Assembly (NCBI GenBank): GCA_030430025.1
Contig: JAUIGR010000019.1
Coordinates: 1-48,100 of the forward strand
DNA length: 48,100 nt
Source of the DNA: Gammaproteobacteria bacterium
Lineage (GTDB): Bacteria; Pseudomonadota; Gammaproteobacteria; Xanthomonadales; Marinicellaceae
Direction: 5' to 3'
Within the stretch, counting starts at the first letter, position 1. Each line of letters starts with the position of its first letter. The position numbers and the translations under genes are program-made. Shown here piece by piece: positions 1-9,131 of this stretch. The notes under the pieces are model-generated. The model ran no database searches. It saw nothing but the letters and a program-made list of their open reading frames with translations, and had not been told where the DNA came from.

Positions 1-3000
1 GGCGTTTTAAGCGCATCGTGGAAGATGAAGTAATCATTGCCAGCCCTGCTTTCAGCGAGAATGCGATCAGCACCATAGTGGTACTTGGCCAAGGTATTGC
101 CAATGGTGTTGGTCTCGAACAGTAAACTACTTCCATCATAAATGTACAGGCTGGTTTGGCCGTTATGTTTTTTACCAACCCGGTTACCGAGGTAGTCATA
201 TTGGTATTCAGTGGTGTTGCCATCTTGAGTGATACCGATGATTCTCCCTCTCGGTGAGTAGCTGAAGTCCGTAACGATGCCGTTTGCTGTTTTCTGGGTC
301 TGATTACCTGCCGCATCATACTGATAGCTGATATCTAATCCAGCTGTATCAGTGACTGAAGTCAGTTGATCACGGTTGTTATAACCATAGGTCCGAATAA
401 CAGGCGTGTTACCATCATCAATTGTTTCTGTTTGTCGATTACCGACTTGATCCAGAGTATAAGTGACGTTTATATCGGGATAAGTCACTTGTGTTAAGCG
501 ATCTGCACCATCATAGTCATAACTGATCATCTCATCATTATTGATGTTACTTTGGAGAACGGCGGTTCTGTTACCGTTGGCATCATAACTGTAATCAAAA
601 GTAGCGACTGGCACACCCAGTTGCTTATGAGTGATCAGATCAATGCGGCTGGCATCATCATAATTGAAGAGCGATTCACCTTTGGGATACTCGATGTGTT
701 CAAGTAAACCCGCTTGATTGTAGCTGTAAGCAAAAGTCCCCGTACCAGCAACCACCATCTGTGCCAGGCGATTGAGCTTATCAAAGCTGTAGCTGCTCTG
801 GGTGTTTTGGCTGTCGTTGAGCACGGTTCTGTTGCCATTGTTGTCATATGTGTACTGTAACGAATAGTCGTGCCGATCAGTAACCAGTATCAAACGATCC
901 CAATCATCATAATCCATACTGGCTGCATAGACTTCACCACCGATGGTTTCCTCAACCTCCACCACATTGCCATTACCATCCAGCGTCAAACTGACACTGG
1001 CCTCACCCAATGAACCTGAGTAGCTTTGAGTGATCTGCCGATCCAGTTGATCATAAGCGAAAGTGACATTGGTGCCATTGGGGTTGTTGACTGTGGTTAA
1101 GTTACCGTTCTCATCATAACCATAACTGACCATCTGATCATCTGGGTAAGTCTTAGCTACCTTCCTATTCCTCTGATCATAAGCAAACTGGGTGACTTTG
1201 CTTTCGGCATCAGTGATTGATATCAGGTTATCACTCTCATCATAACTGTACTGGGTTTCGATGTCTTGATCGACGTTGCGGATACTTATCGGTCTGTTGC
1301 CTAGGTCATAATCATATTCCCAACGCTGACCGCCCGGTTTAACCACCGCTGTGCGGTTGTTATTGAAGTCATATTCATAATGGGTCTGTTCTCCTGCGCC
1401 ATTGGTTTGGGACATCAGCCTGCGTCTTTGGTCATAAACATTGGTGATGTCGTTCGGCCCCGGGTTGTTCTGATGTATTGTCTCTCCATAGGCATTGGGG
1501 GTGTATTCGGTGATGTGGTTCTCTGGGCGGATCGTCCTTGTTTTGTAATATTGGTTGTTGTATTGGTGGACGGTGTTGTGGCCGTTAGCATCTTGTTCAA
1601 CCACTGGCAATCCTGCCTGGTTATAAGTGGTGCCTGATTGTTTAACCCCTGCTCTTTTGGACTCAATACTGCGATTTTCTTTGTCATAACTGTATTCAGC
1701 AACAATCCCTCGGTGATCAGTATGACTTAATAGGTTACCCACCGTGTCATAACTGAAGGCTTGATTGAACCCTGCTCTTGTGGTGCTGGTCTTTTGGTTC
1801 AAGGCGTTGTACTCAATGGTGGTGGTAATGCCCCTTGAGTCGGTCTCTGTGGTCAAGTTACCATTGCTGTCGAATGTATAGACCATGCTGTAGTTATCAG
1901 GTCCACTGCTGGTCCGTCGCCTGCCGAGCTGATCAACGGTGTGGGTGATGGTGCCATTCGGGCCTGTTTCGGTCAATAACTCACCAAAGAGCGTGTAGGT
2001 GTAGCTGGTTTGTCTGGTTTGATCATCGTTCAGCGGCACTGTGGTGCTGGTTCTTTGATTGAGTGCATTGTAGCTGTGTATCGTGGTCGTTGCTAAGCCG
2101 TCACTTTGGCTGGTGATGTTGCCGTTGGCATCATAACTGGTGGTGCTGATCGGGCCAATGACATCGCTTTGGCTGATCAGCCGGTTCAGGGCGTCATAAC
2201 TGTTGGTGATCACCTGACCATGAGGTCCTGTTTCAGTGATCAGGTTACCGGCCAGATCATAGCTTAAAGTCCAATGCTGTTCATTGATGTATTTGGACAA
2301 TGGCAGGTTCAGGTGGTTGTATGAGTAATTCGCCTGATAACCATTCGGCCTGGTTTCTGATAGTAAGTTGCCTTGCTGATCATAGTGGTAGGTGATGATG
2401 CCGCCTTCTGGTTGGGTCGTTTGGCTGATTCTGTTTGCCAGATCATATGAGTGGCTGGTGATCTGCTGGCCAGTGCTGTTGAATCGGGTTTCGGTGATCA
2501 AATTGCCATTTTCATCATAGGCCAATAATCGCCCTGAGCCCAAAGGAGCTGATTCACTGATCAGCCGATCATGGGCATCGTATGTGTATGTGGTGAGGTT
2601 GCCACCCGGATCGGTTTCGCTCAGGATGTTACCATGACCATCCACTTCCCTGGTGGTGATGACATCACCATCGTTAGAGTGGCGAGTGAGGCTCACTTGA
2701 AAATATCGGTTCGGATCGTATGTGTAACTGGTGGTCCGATCGTCAGTGGTCTCGGTAAGGAGGTTACCAACATCATCATAACTGTAGCTGGTGGTTTTAC
2801 CCAATGGTTCAGTCTTGGTCATCAGACGGTTGGCATCGTTGTACTGATAGCTGGTGGTCTGACCATTAAAATCGGTTTCTGATGTTTTATTGCCATTGAG
2901 GTCATAAATAGCGGTCATCTCATCGCCAAGGGCATTGGTCACTTTAACCAATCTGCCAGCAGCATCATACTCATGGATGGTGCTGTGGTTATTTGGGTCG

Positions 3001-6000
3001 GTTTCGGTGCGCACCCGGCCACCTTGTTGGTAGCTGGTTTGCCAGCTACTCAAGGCTGTTTTTTTCTCGATCACCCGATCAGAATGATCATAAAGGTAAG
3101 TGGTGGTGATGCCATTACCATCCGTTTCAGCTATTTTTTGGCCACGAGCATTGTACTGATACGTTGTGGTTTCATTTTCCGGGTTATGGATACTGTGGAT
3201 ATGGCCATAGTTGTCGTAACTATAACTGGTAATCAAACCCAGGCCATCGGTGTGGTGAGATAATAAACCTTTGCTGCCGTAATCATAACTTTCGCTGATA
3301 CCACCTAAGCTTTGAGTCGTTTTGTTACCTTGTAAGTCATACTCATAAGTGGTCTGATCACCACGCCAGTTGGTCATGGTCAATAGTCGGTCTTTGATGT
3401 AAGGAGGATCAAACTGATCAGCTGGTGCATAGGTGTAGCTGCGCACCAGAGCGCCCAAGTGTTCTTCGATGAGGTTGCCGTGGTTATCATAACTCATGGT
3501 TGTTAATCGGTTGTTCTCATCGGTTTCACTGATCAGGAGCACATCGGTATCGGTTTGCCAGTTGAACGTCCTGGTGCCTGCAGGAGATAAGATTTCAGTG
3601 GCCGCACCATAGTCATTGAGCGTGTAGCTGGTCACTTGGCCATTCTGATTGACCGAAGCCGCTGCATGGTAGCCATTACCTGGTGTGTAGTTGAAGGTGG
3701 TGATCCCTGAATCAGTCTCACTCACCGAGCCCACTTCAATACTGGCGATGGTCGGGATATTCAGACCACTGGGATTAATCGCCTGTTCATTATAGATCCA
3801 ACTGCGGGTACTGGATCGGGCTTGATCAGTCAGGCTGAGTAATAATGACCGGCTCGGGCCTGATTGATCACCTGAGTAGTTCATCACCTCATCGGTCGAG
3901 TCCCCTTCTCGCTTGGCACTGATCAGGTTGCCCAACTGATCATAGGCAAAATCAATCTTCAAACCTTCTGGGCCAGTGACTGATTTCAGCATCTCTGAGC
4001 GGTAAATACCAAAATCATGGAACTGATAGTCAAAGACCAAAGACCTGCCGACCGAATCGGTCACCGAGGAGATCACCGGCGCGCCAGCCCGCGGTGACAG
4101 ATTGACCGTCAAGCGGTTGCCATTTGGATCCTCGCTATAGCGCATCCACCAGACGCTATCTTGCATCTTGATGTAGTGATAACGCATGCCACCTTTGGGG
4201 TAAAAGTCAAAGCTGCCATCGTCATTGAGCACCAGTGATGAGTGATAACCTTTTAAGGGCACAAAGTGCGTCCCTTGCTCATCGACCTGAATCTGAAAAC
4301 GCGCAGCACCGCCATCACCACCCGAAACGATCGCCTGACCGCAAGCAGTCACCGTCACTCGTGACAAGTAATTATGGGACCAGCCATAACCCAATGAGCC
4401 TAAAGTATGCCGTCCTTGTGATGAGTACGTTCTGGTGAACTCAAGGTCCGCTCCTGGTGAGACTAACTTGATGTCAGCTTTTGAATAAACCATCGAACCA
4501 TCAGCTAAATCAATGCCTTTGACAACGGAATGACCAATCGGTAAGGCGTTATCAATGTCATAACGGGAAACCAGGTGACCCAGCACCTGTTGTTGATCAC
4601 CATTGTCAGTGGCTTGTGCATTGATGATTAATGTGTATTGGTGATTACCGAGCTGATCAGCTTGGGCCTCAATCAGGTTGGTGCCAGCAGGCAAAGTTTC
4701 ATTATCAACCAAGGTGGTGATATCACCGGTTGGATTACCATCAACATCATGCTGGATGGCTTCAATGGTGACCTTGCTTTCGGTATTTAATTCAAGATTA
4801 AATCCTTCAACACGACAGACATCCGCATTGGCCAGGTCCACTGAGGTCGATAAGCTCACAGGAGAGGCCACTACATTGTTAATCACTGGTCCACCACAGC
4901 CTGAAGCACTGGTCATCTCTACCGAATCTGTACAACTGACTTCACGCACCAAACGACGTTGAAGGCCCTCAATAGGTTGTAGATCATGGGCAAACTCCAA
5001 GGCGGTGCCTTCGTTAAAGACCAGCTGGACAAAATAATCAGCCTCAGCATCAATCAAGTGACCAGCTGACAAGTAAGCATCAAGGGTGTTTGAGGTCGGG
5101 TATTTGACATCAAAGCGTTCAATCACTTGATCGTTTTCATAAAATAAAGCGCTGATCGATTGAGCCTGATAATCAACATGCTGATCAAGCTCAAAAGTGA
5201 ACCGATGGGACTGCATTAAGTAGCTGCCATCATTGACAATCAACTCCGTTGGAAAACGATCCACCAGGGCACTGGAGACAGTATAGCTCGGGATGATCGC
5301 AGCTAAAGAGGCATATGACTCGCCAGCATAATCGCCAATGGTCTCGAAAATGAGGTCAGTGGCGACAATTTGGTGACGATTTTTACCTGTTATCTCACCT
5401 AACTGGATAGCAAATAACCAGGGATCGATACCCTCATCAAGGCTGATTTCGCCATCACCTGCTAGTGATTCAGTTGTTCTTTGATTGAATTCGGCGATTC
5501 GATGCTCAGTAAAAGTACAACCCTGATCGGTCTGATCATAACCATAATAAACGGGCGTTAATTCACCACTCAAAGCCCCACCAGAGGCGGCACCAAAGAA
5601 TTCACCATTAGGACCATTATGATCATCACCGGTGAGCAGATAACCACTGGGTGAATAAACTCCCGGTGAAAATTCAAAGCCATTGAAGCGACTGATGATC
5701 ACATCATCCAAAGAAGCAACTGATAGCGCAATCGGAAATTCAGTGCCGCTTTGACCGACCCCATTGTAACTGGCAAAGGGTACCCAACTGTGATCAGAGA
5801 TCAATTGGGCAGTACTGGTGGCGCAACCAGGCACGTTCCATGGCGCATCCACCAAACAACTGCCCACCGCCAGGCGGGCTGGGCTGGGTTGATCACAGCT
5901 GCTGCTGACCTTGTTGTGGTTTTTGCTGGCTTCTTTGTTAAGTTCGGCTGGATAGATGCTGCCCATTTGGCCAGTCGATAAAGGTGCGCTGAACATCACC

Positions 6001-9000
6001 TTTTTGCCTTGATGATGGAGTCCTTGTTGCTGTACCAGCTGATCACCGCTTTTATTGGGCTCCACAGCTGCCAATCCACTGACAGTGATCGGCACGTTAG
6101 AGACCACATTATCAAATCCATCAGTGACTACCACATGAGTCCTTCCTGCATAACGATTTTGTTGTCCCGAATATCGAGTGCACACACCATCAACCCAGTT
6201 ACAATCATTAACATAAATGTGTGCGGGGGTACCAGGCATCGCATAGTGGTAAAAGTGTCGATCTGCACTCAACACCCCCTGATGGGTCAGCACATTGACA
6301 CTGATTTCTACCAAACCCAGTTGGGTTTTATTGACATCATCAGGACTGAGCAAAGCCAATGGACCATGATCAATGTGAGCCGGTAATTTAACCTCAATTT
6401 CAGCCACCCCCTGATCATTGGTATAGACATCCAAACCGGTCACCAACTGATCGCCCGTGTCGATCTTGGCATCACTGGTGATCACAGTAAAATGAACCAA
6501 GGCCCCTTTGACTGCCCGGCCCATTTGATCAGTCACCAGAACCTGACTGGGTAAATCCAATAACTGATCAACCACACCAAACTGATGGTTGGTTTGTTCA
6601 ATCAAACGAATGCGACTGCCAGAAAGCGCATCTTCGTTAACGCCTTCACTGTAAGGACTCGCCAAGATCGAACTTAAAGCCTCTGAAATCCACTGGGCCA
6701 TGCCTTCGGTAGTCTGGCCACCGGCATAACCACCTGAGATAAAATAGCCCGAAGCGCCACTTTGTGGATCCCAGATGTGCCAGCCTTCACCCTGCCAATC
6801 ATCCCAGCTCTGGCTACTACTGGCCACCAAGGCATGATAACCTTGTGATACCCAGCTTTCGATATGGGTTTTGCTTTGGTCGCTGATTGATAACAGCGGT
6901 AATTGTGCTGCCAAATTCTCAGGCGTTAAGCTGACCACATTTTCAGCTGAACGCAATAACTGATCGGCCGAAATGGCATTCACTTGCCACTGGCTTTGGA
7001 AAATATCAGCTTCCAGCCAAGAACCTTGTAACGCAGCCATGCGCATCCAGTCAGCCCGCAGCTGATCATCTGCATGAAGCACATCTGCTGTCCGACTGAT
7101 GGCATCGAGACTGACGCCGGCCACTTGCATCGAGACTGGTAAGTCACCGGCATAAGCAAGCTGGTATTCTGGAGAGACCAGAACAAGGCCGGGTAATGGA
7201 CGGATCAATGACAGCTGCATCCTGCCTGCCAATGTTTTTTCTGCCTGTTGCCACTGTTTTTGGTATTTAACTGCCAGATTGTGGAGCAAACGAGGTGCCA
7301 CTGGCTCATCATCACTCAAATCAGCATCAACGTTGCTCACAGGATAATCATCATCTTGCGTGGTCAGTGCCAATGCCAGGTAAGTCCCTGCTGGCAATGA
7401 TCGCTGCATGTTCTGTTGTACACCAGGGGCATTGAAGGTGATCGTTAAATCATGCATTTTTGCCATGCCAATGGTGCCGGTCCCTGCTGCAATGACCTCG
7501 CCATCCAAACGCAGTACTGGCCTCAAACTGACCCAAGCAGGTGGCACCAAAGACATGCCTCCGGCCTGGTTAATGACATTCAGATCATCGACTGTCGCTG
7601 GTAGATAAGACAGTGTCAATCGTTTACCAGCGACATCTGAAACGGGTAATACCACAGACAATAATTGATCAGATTGATCATCCAATTCAATGGTCAACTG
7701 TTGGTAATGATCACTACTCAAAACAGCTGATTCTGCTTGGGTATTGATCACCTTGAAGGGCAAACTGGCTGGGATTAAATCCAGATAGCTGGTGTTATCT
7801 AACACTTCAAGCGGTGTGATCGTGACATTGTGCTGCTGTTCGCTTTGGGTCACGGTGTTATACCAATATTGTAGTGGTGATACAGTGATGTTACTGTCTG
7901 ATAAATAGTCCTCAACCAGGCCCTGACCATTAATCTCCAGTACTTGATAATCATCACTTGAGCTCACCAATTGATGCGTTTTGGCAGCAGCTGCCAGCGG
8001 CAACCACACCGGGTCGCTTAAATCATTGGCACTGCCACGATAATGAGCATAAGGGATATAAGCACTGACCCAGGTGTGCTGATAACGGATCGCTGCTACC
8101 GAACCACCCTGGATCACAGGCTGATAAGCAATCCCTGCCCGATTCAAACCTTGCATCACCAAATCAGCAGAATCAACACCCATGGCATCAGCCAAGGTTG
8201 CGACAGGTCGCTCAATGACACCATGGACGTAACGGGCTGCGACCTTCGATGCCCGCAGTAAGGCAATCAATAAACTGGCCTGGTCAACATCATTACCAGC
8301 CATCGACTGCAAAGTACCCTCTGGCCCTTTCATCGCCCCTGAATAAAACTGTAACTTAACCTGCTGCCTAACAAAGTTATAGATGCGAATGTAATCGTGA
8401 TCCAGTTCAGCAGCCAAAGCCAAAATCTCCTGGCTACTGACTTCAGCTAAATCCTCAGCCATCGGCACAGAGGCATATTGATCATGATAACTGGGGATGA
8501 TGTCGGTTTCTAAATCAAGGGCCGGTGCCCCTTGCTGTAACTGATCATAGGGCAAGGCCCCGTTGCGCAGAATCGGTGGCACCAGTATCAACGAGCCAGC
8601 CGCCTCATCTGGCAGCGCTTTGGACACCTTGGGTAATAAACCTTTGAGCAAGGTTTTATTCAGTGGTGTTAATCCAGCAAGTGGCTTGTCGATCAGCGTC
8701 TTTAACCCAACAGATCGCGCCTTGAGCTGCGCTGCCATACTCTGAGCTTCGACATGATCTTCAAAACCAGCCAGCCAAGCATCAATCGAATGACTGGCCG
8801 ATTCAAAACGATCCTTAGCTATCTGCAAATAGGCCTGTTGACGTGCTGATTGATCATCAAGCCAACTGTCCTGAGCAGAGAGCAATAACCGCACCTGAAT
8901 GACCAATGCCTGCTCCGATGAGGCCAGCTCAACCAAAGGACTCACTCGGCGTGGTTCAAAAGAGCCACTTTGATCAGCCAAAGCTGCAGCATAGTCAGAG

Positions 9001-9131
9001 GATAAAGAGCTTAAGTCTCGACCTGTCAATAACTCAGCAAGCCATGCCCGCTCTATCGCTTCTGATGCCATAACCAGCGTGCTGATGGACAAACAACTGA
9101 AAATCAATAAAATGCGTTTCCATCTATTCAT
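1..9131 (-). CDS. Exported RHS/YD-repeat protein with transglutaminase-like domain (C-terminus beyond window)
   Basis: The frame is open from an ATG at 9131 to the left edge, giving at least 3,043 codons; I translated it by eye and found no stop. Residues 1-22 form a signal peptide (starting MNRWKRILLIF, cut near VMA/SEA). At about 240-370 there is a transglutaminase-like segment with the block GNDVDQASLLIALLR, followed by QHTWVSAY. About 855-935 looks like an invasin/Big-1 type Ig domain. About 1525-1660 matches the RHS N-terminal DUF6531 type (TRTYSSQG, LGYGWSHNY). From about 1715 to the edge there are dozens of YD repeats of the form YDxxGNLxxET. Such proteins build a beta-cocoon that usually encloses a variable C-terminal toxin or binding tip; the core motif and tip are not in the window. 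The start is supported by GGGAG at 9138-9142, six bases before ATG. That ATG shares its A with the stop of the upstream giant gene, suggesting translational coupling. The target or ligand is unknown. Confidence 0.9.
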   Translation of the reverse strand, partial: MNRWKRILLIFSCLSISTLVMASEAIERAWLAELLTGRDLSSLSSDYAAALADQSGSFEPRRVSPLVELASSEQALVIQVRLLLSAQDSWLDDQSARQQAYLQIAKDRFESASHSIDAWLAGFEDHVEAQSMAAQLKARSVGLKTLIDKPLAGLTPLNKTLLKGLLPKVSKALPDEAAGSLILVPPILRNGALPYDQLQQGAPALDLETDIIPSYHDQYASVPMAEDLAEVSSQEILALAAELDHDYIRIYNFVRQQVKLQFYSGAMKGPEGTLQSMAGNDVDQASLLIALLRASKVAARYVHGVIERPVATLADAMGVDSADLVMQGLNRAGIAYQPVIQGGSVAAIRYQHTWVSAYIPYAHYRGSANDLSDPVWLPLAAAAKTHQLVSSSDDYQVLEINGQGLVEDYLSDSNITVSPLQYWYNTVTQSEQQHNVTITPLEVLDNTSYLDLIPASLPFKVINTQAESAVLSSDHYQQLTIELDDQSDQLLSVVLPVSDVAGKRLTLSYLPATVDDLNVINQAGGMSLVPPAWVSLRPVLRLDGEVIAAGTGTIGMAKMHDLTITFNAPGVQQNMQRSLPAGTYLALALTTQDDDYPVSNVDADLSDDEPVAPRLLHNLAVKYQKQWQQAEKTLAGRMQLSLIRPLPGLVLVSPEYQLAYAGDLPVSMQVAGVSLDAISRTADVLHADDQLRADWMRMAALQGSWLEADIFQSQWQVNAISADQLLRSAENVVSLTPENLAAQLPLLSISDQSKTHIESWVSQGYHALVASSSQSWDDWQGEGWHIWDPQSGASGYFISGGYAGGQTTEGMAQWISEALSSILASPYSEGVNEDALSGSRIRLIEQTNHQFGVVDQLLDLPSQVLVTDQMGRAVKGALVHFTVITSDAKIDTGDQLVTGLDVYTNDQGVAEIEVKLPAHIDHGPLALLSPDDVNKTQLGLVEISVNVLTHQGVLSADRHFYHYAMPGTPAHIYVNDCNWVDGVCTRYSGQQNRYAGRTHVVVTDGFDNVVSNVPITVSGLAAVEPNKSGDQLVQQQGLHHQGKKVMFSAPLSTGQMGSIYPAELNKEASKNHNKVSSSCDQPSPARLAVGSCLVDAPWNVPGCATSTAQLISDHSWVPFASYNGVGQSGTEFPIALSVASLDDVIISRFNGFEFSPGVYSPSGYLLTGDDHNGPNGEFFGAASGGALSGELTPVYYGYDQTDQGCTFTEHRIAEFNQRTTESLAGDGEISLDEGIDPWLFAIQLGEITGKNRHQIVATDLIFETIGDYAGESYASLAAIIPSYTVSSALVDRFPTELIVNDGSYLMQSHRFTFELDQHVDYQAQSISALFYENDQVIERFDVKYPTSNTLDAYLSAGHLIDAEADYFVQLVFNEGTALEFAHDLQPIEGLQRRLVREVSCTDSVEMTSASGCGGPVINNVVASPVSLSTSVDLANADVCRVEGFNLELNTESKVTIEAIQHDVDGNPTGDITTLVDNETLPAGTNLIEAQADQLGNHQYTLIINAQATDNGDQQQVLGHLVSRYDIDNALPIGHSVVKGIDLADGSMVYSKADIKLVSPGADLEFTRTYSSQGRHTLGSLGYGWSHNYLSRVTVTACGQAIVSGGDGGAARFQIQVDEQGTHFVPLKGYHSSLVLNDDGSFDFYPKGGMRYHYIKMQDSVWWMRYSEDPNGNRLTVNLSPRAGAPVISSVTDSVGRSLVFDYQFHDFGIYRSEMLKSVTGPEGLKIDFAYDQLGNLISAKREGDSTDEVMNYSGDQSGPSRSLLLSLTDQARSSTRSWIYNEQAINPSGLNIPTIASIEVGSVSETDSGITTFNYTPGNGYHAAASVNQNGQVTSYTLNDYGAATEILSPAGTRTFNWQTDTDVLLISETDENNRLTTMSYDNHGNLIEEHLGALVRSYTYAPADQFDPPYIKDRLLTMTNWRGDQTTYEYDLQGNKTTQSLGGISESYDYGSKGLLSHHTDGLGLITSYSYDNYGHIHSIHNPENETTTYQYNARGQKIAETDGNGITTTYLYDHSDRVIEKKTALSSWQTSYQQGGRVRTETDPNNHSTIHEYDAAGRLVKVTNALGDEMTAIYDLNGNKTSETDFNGQTTSYQYNDANRLMTKTEPLGKTTSYSYDDVGNLLTETTDDRTTSYTYDPNRYFQVSLTRHSNDGDVITTREVDGHGNILSETDPGGNLTTYTYDAHDRLISESAPLGSGRLLAYDENGNLITETRFNSTGQQITSHSYDLANRISQTTQPEGGIITYHYDQQGNLLSETRPNGYQANYSYNHLNLPLSKYINEQHWTLSYDLAGNLITETGPHGQVITNSYDALNRLISQSDVIGPISTTSYDANGNITSQSDGLATTTIHSYNALNQRTSTTVPLNDDQTRQTSYTYTLFGELLTETGPNGTITHTVDQLGRRRTSSGPDNYSMVYTFDSNGNLTTETDSRGITTTIEYNALNQKTSTTRAGFNQAFSYDTVGNLLSHTDHRGIVAEYSYDKENRSIESKRAGVKQSGTTYNQAGLPVVEQDANGHNTVHQYNNQYYKTRTIRPENHITEYTPNAYGETIHQNNPGPNDITNVYDQRRRLMSQTNGAGEQTHYEYDFNNNRTAVVKPGGQRWEYDYDLGNRPISIRNVDQDIETQYSYDESDNLISITDAESKVTQFAYDQRNRKVAKTYPDDQMVSYGYDENGNLTTVNNPNGTNVTFAYDQLDRQITQSYSGSLGEASVSLTLDGNGNVVEVEETIGGEVYAASMDYDDWDRLILVTDRHDYSLQYTYDNNGNRTVLNDSQNTQSSYSFDKLNRLAQMVVAGTGTFAYSYNQAGLLEHIEYPKGESLFNYDDASRIDLITHKQLGVPVATFDYSYDANGNRTAVLQSNINNDEMISYDYDGADRLTQVTYPDINVTYTLDQVGNRQTETIDDGNTPVIRTYGYNNRDQLTSVTDTAGLDISYQYDAAGNQTQKTANGIVTDFSYSPRGRIIGITQDGNTTEYQYDYLGNRVGKKHNGQTSLYIYDGSSLLFETNTIGNTLAKYHYGADRILAESRAGNDYFIFHDALKT

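Noticed and set aside
1380-3263. Open frames of 85-103 codons on the plus strand
   Set aside because: They lie antisense to the YD-repeat coding frame, have unlikely compositions and no ribosome sites; their length follows from the repeat structure opposite.
1-4000. Regularly spaced similar short sequences that resemble a tandem repeat or CRISPR-like array
   Set aside because: They are the coding form of YD repeats with about 20-codon period, drifting in sequence and lacking identical repeats or unique spacers.
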